Below are positions 59,076-64,000 of a DNA stretch of 64,000 bases, piece after piece. This DNA is from Burkholderiaceae bacterium (lineage in GTDB: Bacteria; Pseudomonadota; Gammaproteobacteria; Burkholderiales; Burkholderiaceae_F), in NCBI GenBank assembly GCA_019236735.1, contig JAFAIM010000011.1, positions 1 through 64,000 on the forward strand. The letters are read 5' to 3'. Under the pieces are notes generated by a model. The model was not told the origin of the DNA. It did not search any database and saw only the letters and a program-made list of their open reading frames with translations. The first letter of the stretch is position 1. Each line of letters starts with the position of its first letter. Made by a program: the position numbers and the translations under genes.

Positions 59076-59092
59076 ATTGGCGGAGAGAGAGG
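59076..59092 (+). repeat. att-like duplicate of the tRNA-Ser 3' end
   Basis: ATTGGCGGAGAGAGAGG is identical to 60340-60356, the 3' end of tRNA-Ser(GGA). Similarity fades after that (TTTTCAA versus GATTCGAA). Between this repeat and the toxin gene (59093-59395) I see no gene or named element. Confidence 0.8.
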
Positions 59093-59395
59093 TTTTCAAG
59101 GCCAGCTCCGATCACGGCGAGCCGGCCCCTGTTAGTTCGATTCGTCGCTCGCGGGGGATACGAGTCGCGGAAACGGTCCAACCGTGGTGTTGATTTCTTT
59201 CCCGATCCTCTTTCCCGATCCGCATCGGACGGCCGACGCTGGGCGCAAATGGGTAGTTCGATCTTTCCAAGGCAATGCAAAGGTCGCCGGGCAAGGGTAA
59301 CAGCGTGACCTCATTCCTCTCGCCAAGTGCCCGTCCATGGTCCCAAAATACATACTTGAAGAAAACTAGGCGTGCCGGACGATCAACGGTGCGGC

Positions 59396-59740
59396 TCACG
59401 CCGGCGGGCGTGTGCTTGCGGGAATCCCGAGCGCGACGAGCAAGGCATCGTCGAGATCACGCAGCTTATCGCCCGCAAGTTCGCCGACGTAATCGGTCAA
59501 TCTTGATTTCTCAAGGCTCATTAGACCGTCGCACTGGATTGCGCTTTCGTGCTTGAGGCCTTCGCCGGTGCCTACAGCGACCTGCGTCGGTAGCCCGTGC
59601 CACTGCGTGAACACCGGGGCACAGATTACAGTCGAGTACGTCGAATCGATTAGGGGCTGACGGCTCACGACAACGAATACGCGGGCCGGCTTCGGGTCAC
59701 CGGGCGGCCGCCGCACCCGGTACAACTCTCCCCGCTTCAT
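59396..59740 (-). CDS. PemK/MazF-family toxin
   Basis: 114-residue likely mRNA interferase. The start [28 protein letters not shown] and the core [21 protein letters not shown] match the PemK/MazF fold; the C-terminal [10 protein letters not shown] is the usual final helix. It follows the antitoxin gene with a 4-bp overlap, so translation is coupled. It lies inside the region bounded by the tRNA-Ser repeats. Confidence 0.9.
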   Translation of the reverse strand: MKRGELYRVRRPPGDPKPARVFVVVSRQPLIDSTYSTVICAPVFTQWHGLPTQVAVGTGEGLKHESAIQCDGLMSLEKSRLTDYVGELAGDKLRDLDDALLVALGIPASTRPPA

Positions 59741-59976
59741 TCATCCGCCGAATTGGCCTGAAATGTCAGGGCATCGCTCATTTCGGCATTGAGCTCTGCC
59801 GCATGGCGGTTGATTGCCGCAACCTCTCTGGCGTCTCTCTGGGCCTGGGAACGACGATTGACGAATTCTCGCAGGATCTGCTCGATATACGCAGAACGGG
59901 AGAGCTTCGGGCCCGCCATTTTGTCTATGCTTGCGACGAGGTCCTCGGATAGGGTTAGGGAAGTCTTAGCTTTCAT
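59737..59976 (-). CDS. Ribbon-helix-helix antitoxin
   Basis: 79 residues. The N-terminal [22 protein letters not shown] is a ribbon-helix-helix DNA-binding fold, followed by [14 protein letters not shown]. The C-terminal polar region after residue 45 probably wraps the toxin. Typical autoregulating antitoxin; an operator-like palindrome sits in its promoter. First gene of the pair. Confidence 0.88.
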   Translation of the reverse strand: MKAKTSLTLSEDLVASIDKMAGPKLSRSAYIEQILREFVNRRSQAQRDAREVAAINRHAAELNAEMSDALTFQANSADE

Positions 59977-59982
59977 CCCACC

Positions 59983-60011
59983 TTTATACTACCGTAGTGG
60001 GATCTTGGCAA
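59983..60011 (-). promoter_or_regulatory. Promoter and operator of the toxin-antitoxin operon
   Basis: On the minus strand TTGCCA (plus 60006-60011) and TATAAA (plus 59983-59988) are exactly 17 bp apart. The palindrome ACTACGGTAGT (59988-59998) covers the spacer. The -10 box ends only 6 nt before the antitoxin ATG, so the mRNA would start at or near the ATG. From here to 60339 there is no gene that I can support. Confidence 0.65.
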
Positions 60012-60339
60012 TCATTGGCGGAGATAATCGGGAATCCGGAAAAAGCGATCTCCAGCGTCAACCTGGGTACCATCCCGAGTGAGGCAGGCCGCCAACCTTT
60101 CTCCGGTGAGGCGATACGCCCGGAAAATCTAATTGTCGCCGCGCAAGCGCCACCGCAGCCGGCCGTGTTAGCGTGCGGTCGGCGTTATTTCCTCGCAGGG
60201 TCCGTGATCTGGAGGGCCTGATCCGCTCGGCGAGAGCCCGACACGGGCTGCGAGGCGGCCTGTCCGCCGATCAACCGCCGATGCGCCCAGCGGCGCACCT
60301 TCGCGAGTGTTCAGTAACCTATTGAATTAAAACGATAAA

Positions 60340-60356
60340 ATTGGCGGAGAGAGAGG
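60340..60356 (+). repeat. att-like repeat at the tRNA-Ser 3' end
   Basis: Second copy of the 17-bp direct repeat at 59076-59092. It spans the encoded CCA and the acceptor-stem 3' strand of tRNA-Ser, the usual integration target of tRNA-specific integrases. No integrase gene is present between the copies. Confidence 0.8.
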
Positions 60357-60432
60357 GATTCGAACCCTCGATAGGCTGTTGACCTATACACGCGTTCCAG
60401 GCGTGCGCCTTCAACCGCTCGGCCACCTCTCC
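60342..60432 (-). tRNA. tRNA-Ser(GGA)
   Basis: 91 nt with the long variable arm of a class II tRNA and encoded CCA. It begins GGAGAGGTGGCCGAGCGG and has the anticodon loop CTGGAAC (anticodon GGA). The T-arm is GAGGGTTCGAATCCCTC. It lies 14 bp after the acs stop on the same strand, so it may be read from its own or the acs transcript. Confidence 0.97.
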
Positions 60433-60446
60433 GGGAAATCGGGAGA

Positions 60447-62429
60447 CTACTGGACCACTCTTAGCTGTTCCAGGATGGCGGGATTTTCCAGCGTCGACAC
60501 GTCCTGCTTGATCTCTTCTCCCTTGGCGATCGAACGCAGCAAGCGCCGCATGATCTTGCCGGATCGCGTCTTGGGCAGGTTGTCGCCGAAACGAATGTCC
60601 TTGGGCTTGGCGATCGCGCCGATTTCCTTCGCGACCCAGTCGCGCAACTGCTTCGCGATCGCCGGCGCCTGTTCTGCGTTCGGACGGGTCTGTTTGAGCA
60701 CGACGAAAGCACACACGGCCTCGCCGGTCAGTTCATCCGGCCGGCCGACGACAGCGGCCTCCGCCACCATCGGATGGGCCACCAGCACCGATTCGATCTC
60801 CATCGTTCCCATCCGGTGGCCGGAGACATTCAACACGTCGTCGATCCTCCCGACGATCGTGAAATACCCGGTGGCTTTGTCGCGAATCGCGCCGTCGCCT
60901 GCCAGGTACAGGTGTCCACCCAGCTCGCCCGGGTAGTACGCTTGCTTGAACCTCTCCGGATCGCCCCAGAGCGTACGGATCATCGCCGGCCAGGGGCGTT
61001 TGACCACCAGCAGGCCGCCCTGTCCGTTCGGAACGTCGTGCCCGGCCTCATCGACGATCGATGCATCGATTCCCGGCAATGGCAGCGTGCATGACCCCGG
61101 GACCAGCGGCGTAGCGCCCGGCAGCGGTGAAATCATGTGCCCGCCGGTTTCGGTCTGCCAGAACGTATCGACGATCGGGCAGCGCGAAGAGCCCACGTTC
61201 TTGTAGTACCACATCCACGCTTCCGGATTAATGGGTTCTCCGACGGATCCCAGGATCCGCAGGCTGCGCAAGTCGTACTTGGTCGGATGCGTGGCAGGGG
61301 CCACGTCGTTGGCTTTGATCAGCGAGCGGATCGCGGTCGGCGCCGTGTAGAACACACTGACTTTGTGATCCTGGCACATGCGCCAGAAGCGGCCCGCGTC
61401 GGGGTACGTCGGAACGCCCTCGAAGAGAATCTCGGTCGCTCCGGTTGCCAGAGGTCCGTAACACACATAGGTGTGGCCGGTGACCCAGCCGACATCGGCC
61501 GTGCACCAGAACACGTCGGACGGCTTGATGTCGAACACCCACTTCATCGTGAGCATCGCCCACAACAGATAGCCGCCGGTGGAGTGCTGCACCCCCTTGG
61601 GCTTGCCGGTCGATCCGGAGGTGTAGAGCACGAACAGCGGGTGCTCGGCGCCGACCCATTCGGGTTCGCACGCAGTCGGCTGCTTTGCCATCAATTCGTG
61701 CATCCACACATCGCGGCCTGCCGTCCAGCCGACCTTGCCGCCGGTGCGCCGGTGCACGACGACCTTGCGTACGGCTTCGCAACCACCCTCGCCCAAGGCC
61801 TCGTCGATCGCCGGCTTCAAGGCGATCGGTTTGCCGCCGCGCATTTGCTCGTCGGTGCAGATCACCAGCGAAGCGCCCACGCCGACGATCCGTTCGTGCA
61901 CCGACTTGGCCGAGAAACCACCGAACACGACCGAGTGGATCACGCCGAGGCGCGCGCACGCCTGCATCGCGACCACCGCTTCGATCGACATCGGCATGTA
62001 GATAATGGCGCGGTCGCCCTTTTTGTAGCCGAACGACCGCAAGCCATTGGCCAGCTGGCACACGCGCGCGTGCAGGTCGCGGTAGTTGATCCTCGTCACT
62101 TCTCCGCCGTCGGCTTCGAAGATGATCGCCGTCTTTTCCGCGTTGCCGTTGGTCAGGTTGCGGTCCAGGCAGTTGTAGGAAGCATTGAGCTCTCCGTCCT
62201 CGAACCAGCGGTAAAACGGAGGGTTGCTTTCGTCCAGCACGCGGGTGAACGGCTTGCGCCAAAGCACGTTTTCCTTCGCCAGGCGACTCCAGAATCCGTT
62301 CGGATCGCGCTGCGCCTCGGCACACAGCGCGCGGTAGGCATCCATGCCGGAGATGGCGGCATTGCGAACCATTTCGGAACTCGGTTCGAAGACCCGCGTT
62401 TCCTGCAGTACGGATTCGATGTTGCTCAT
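60447..62429 (-). CDS. acs: Acetyl-CoA synthetase (AMP-forming)
   Basis: Activates acetate to acetyl-CoA through acetyl-AMP. 660 residues from ATG 62429 ([14 protein letters not shown]). Motifs: P-loop [23 protein letters not shown], the hinge [17 protein letters not shown], and the acetylation-site lysine in [13 protein letters not shown] (Lys625). The length is normal. The in-frame extension upstream overlaps the cobA end and is unlikely. Confidence 0.97.
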   Translation of the reverse strand: MSNIESVLQETRVFEPSSEMVRNAAISGMDAYRALCAEAQRDPNGFWSRLAKENVLWRKPFTRVLDESNPPFYRWFEDGELNASYNCLDRNLTNGNAEKTAIIFEADGGEVTRINYRDLHARVCQLANGLRSFGYKKGDRAIIYMPMSIEAVVAMQACARLGVIHSVVFGGFSAKSVHERIVGVGASLVICTDEQMRGGKPIALKPAIDEALGEGGCEAVRKVVVHRRTGGKVGWTAGRDVWMHELMAKQPTACEPEWVGAEHPLFVLYTSGSTGKPKGVQHSTGGYLLWAMLTMKWVFDIKPSDVFWCTADVGWVTGHTYVCYGPLATGATEILFEGVPTYPDAGRFWRMCQDHKVSVFYTAPTAIRSLIKANDVAPATHPTKYDLRSLRILGSVGEPINPEAWMWYYKNVGSSRCPIVDTFWQTETGGHMISPLPGATPLVPGSCTLPLPGIDASIVDEAGHDVPNGQGGLLVVKRPWPAMIRTLWGDPERFKQAYYPGELGGHLYLAGDGAIRDKATGYFTIVGRIDDVLNVSGHRMGTMEIESVLVAHPMVAEAAVVGRPDELTGEAVCAFVVLKQTRPNAEQAPAIAKQLRDWVAKEIGAIAKPKDIRFGDNLPKTRSGKIMRRLLRSIAKGEEIKQDVSTLENPAILEQLRVVQ

Positions 62430-62501
62430 GGCGCGACGCTCCCTGCGTTGGATTTGCAGCTCGTGCAGTTGGGGCTTGGTGCTTTCGGCTGATGCTAGCA
62501 C

Positions 62502-63266
62502 TCAGCGTTCGAGCCACGCCAGCCGTTCCCTCAAACGAACGACCTCGCCGATGATCACGATCGCCGGAGATTGGAGCTGCGCACGCGCGATGCGCGCCGG
62601 CAAATCCGCTAGCGTACCGACCACCGTCCGTTGCGACGCGACCGAAGCATTGCGGATCGCTGCCGCCGGCGTGCCGGCGTCGAGGCCATGGGCAATCAGG
62701 CGTTCGCAGATGATGCCGATCGCTCCGATTCCCATGTATACCGCGATCGTCTGTCCCGGCCGCGCCAGTGCCTCCCAGTCGACATCGACCTGGCCGTCTG
62801 TCAGGTGGCCGGAAACCAGCATGCAAGCGCGCGCCAGACCGCGATGGGTCAGCGGCATTCCGGCATACGCTGCGGCTGCGCTGGCGGCCGTGACGCCTGG
62901 GACGACCTCGAACGGCACTCCGGCCGCTGCCAGCTCGATGATTTCTTCCCCGCCGCGGCCGAACACGAACGGATCGCCGCCTTTCAGCCGCACGACGCAC
63001 CGGCCCGCACGCGCGCGCTCGATCAGCAGGCTGTTGATGCTTTCCTGCGGCAACTCATGGCGGCCCGGCTCCTTGCCCACATAGATTCGCTCGGCTTCGG
63101 CGCGAGCAAGATCGAGCACAGCCTCGCCAACCAGATGGTCGTAGACGACGGTGTCGGCAGCTGCCAGAAGGCGGGCACCCTTGCGCGTCACCAGTTCCGG
63201 GTCGCCGGGTCCCGCGCCGACCAGGAATACCTTGCCGGCGCCGCGATTCCGATCGCCCGATTTCAT
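62502..63266 (-). CDS. cobA: Uroporphyrinogen-III C-methyltransferase (SUMT)
   Basis: SAM-dependent methylation of uroporphyrinogen III at C2 and C7 to precorrin-2, for siroheme or cobalamin. 254 residues. Signatures: VFLVGAGPGDPELVTRKG, VVYDHLV, RLKGGDPFVFGRGGEE, and VPGVTAASAAAAYAGMPLTHR. It lacks the CysG dehydrogenase/chelatase half. The divergent gene at 63417 is separated by 150 bp with no obvious riboswitch. Confidence 0.93.
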   Translation of the reverse strand: MKSGDRNRGAGKVFLVGAGPGDPELVTRKGARLLAAADTVVYDHLVGEAVLDLARAEAERIYVGKEPGRHELPQESINSLLIERARAGRCVVRLKGGDPFVFGRGGEEIIELAAAGVPFEVVPGVTAASAAAAYAGMPLTHRGLARACMLVSGHLTDGQVDVDWEALARPGQTIAVYMGIGAIGIICERLIAHGLDAGTPAAAIRNASVASQRTVVGTLADLPARIARAQLQSPAIVIIGEVVRLRERLAWLER

Positions 63267-63416
63267 GCCCTAGCCACGCTTGCGCAGCCCGACGAGTCCG
63301 TGACCGCACAATCATGCCAGTTCAATTGCGACACGCAAGCTTCACGCAGTGGTGCGCACGATTCGGTAAGCTATTGGCCTTGCAGCTTGCGAAGAAGCAT
63401 TTGCGAGGAAAAATCG

Positions 63417-64000
63417 ATGGGCGTTTGCATCGTTGGCTGGGCCCACGGCCAGTTCGGCCGTCATGACGGACTCGACCTGGAGGGGTTGATCGATTCGGTG
63501 GGCCGGCGTGCGCTCGACCATGCGGGCGTCTCGGGACAGGACGTCGATGCGGCCTGGCTGGGCAATCTGAACGGCGGCTTCATCCCCGACAGTTTCTGCT
63601 CGTCGTTCGTGCTCAACACCGATCCGGCACTGCGATGGAAGCCCTCCACACGGGTCGAGAACGCATGCGCGTCGGGTTCGGCTGCGATCTACTCCGCATG
63701 CGACGCGATCGAGGCGGGGCGTGCGCGCATCGCGCTGGTGGTCGGTGCCGAGAAGATGACGGCGGTCAGCGGCGACGATGTCACGCGCGCGCTCGCCAAC
63801 TGCTCCTACGTGAAGGAAGAGGCCAATTCCGGAATGACCTTCCCCGGCATCTTCGCCAAGATGGCGCGCGAATACTTCGAGCGCTATGGCGACCACCGCG
63901 CGACGCTGGCCAAAATTGCCGCCAAGAATCACCGCAACGGCGTGCGCAATCCGTACGCGCAGCTGCGCAAAGATCTCGGATTCGACTTCTGCAACATCGT
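63417..64000 (+). CDS. Thiolase / SCP-x type acetyl-CoA acyltransferase (partial)
   Basis: The first 194 residues of a thiolase-family protein cut by the right edge. It starts MGVCIVGWAHGQFGRHDG. The active-site cysteine is in RVENACASGSAAIYSA, followed by the family segment IALVVGAEKMT. The early layout and later GMTFPGIFAKMAREYFERYG are typical of the SCP2/SCP-x thiolase subfamily. Substrate not readable. Confidence 0.88.
   Translation, partial: MGVCIVGWAHGQFGRHDGLDLEGLIDSVGRRALDHAGVSGQDVDAAWLGNLNGGFIPDSFCSSFVLNTDPALRWKPSTRVENACASGSAAIYSACDAIEAGRARIALVVGAEKMTAVSGDDVTRALANCSYVKEEANSGMTFPGIFAKMAREYFERYGDHRATLAKIAAKNHRNGVRNPYAQLRKDLGFDFCNI

Noticed and set aside
61137-62492. Long plus-strand open frame opposite acs
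   Set aside because: Composition is that of an antisense shadow; acs itself has every catalytic motif.
63267-63416. Possible cobalamin riboswitch before cobA
   Set aside because: Only 150 bp are available and no B12-box-like sequence was seen.

Overview
The window is GC-rich, densely coded bacterial chromosome. It most likely comes from a betaproteobacterium of the order Burkholderiales. The evidence is gene order: an isc iron-sulfur cluster headed by iscR, and a long leuC-leuD-leuB-asd-fimV-truA-trpF-trpB-trpA-accD-folC-SPOR-cvpA-purF-metZ block typical of that group. No rRNA or CRISPR array was seen. Both ends cut genes: hscA on the left and a thiolase on the right.

Layout. 1-4300 (minus strand) holds iscR-iscS-iscU-iscA-hscB-hscA, the Fe-S assembly operon, with a strong IscR-type operator upstream of iscR. 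4545-7315 holds a low-molecular-weight tyrosine phosphatase and uvrB. 7441-9406 (plus) is the most unusual part: an aromatic aminotransferase, then a small PD-(D/E)XK endonuclease gene of the group-I-intron-associated type, then a tRNA-Asn gene whose anticodon is interrupted by a 225-nt group I intron. 9614-18638 is mixed: a PAS-PAS-GAF sensor, a secreted protein, a GGDEF-EAL enzyme, a 1-Cys peroxiredoxin, a sodium:solute symporter with a DUF3311 partner, cysQ, folE and a BLUF photoreceptor. 18694-21686 is a DctPQM TRAP transporter.

22257-40796 (minus) is the large biosynthetic block for methionine, purine, folate, fatty acid, tryptophan, lysine/threonine precursor and leucine synthesis, preceded by aroC. 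Most junctions are 1-4 bp overlaps, which suggests translational coupling; fimV appears to have its own promoter. A gene-free stretch at 40797-41554 carries two related, inverted elements of about 205 bp with terminal inverted repeats (MITE-like). 41555-48861 holds a transporter-acyltransferase fusion, an FAD oxidoreductase, a CBS protein, proline iminopeptidase, a GT39-type glycosyltransferase and a diguanylate cyclase.

49527-52628 is a LytS/LytTR-type signalling operon in which one of two kinases has lost its catalytic residues. 52806-59000 is a PQQ-type dehydrogenase plus an EmrB/EmrA/NodT-type drug efflux operon controlled by a MarR repressor; near-identical palindromes lie before marR and before the efflux genes. 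59076-60356 looks like a 1.3-kb mini-island: a PemK/MazF-type toxin and ribbon-helix-helix antitoxin between a tRNA-Ser(GGA) gene and a 17-bp duplicate of that tRNA's 3' end. The right end has acs, cobA (SUMT) and a partial thiolase.

All calls come from reading the sequence and its conceptual translation by eye; no database search was run.
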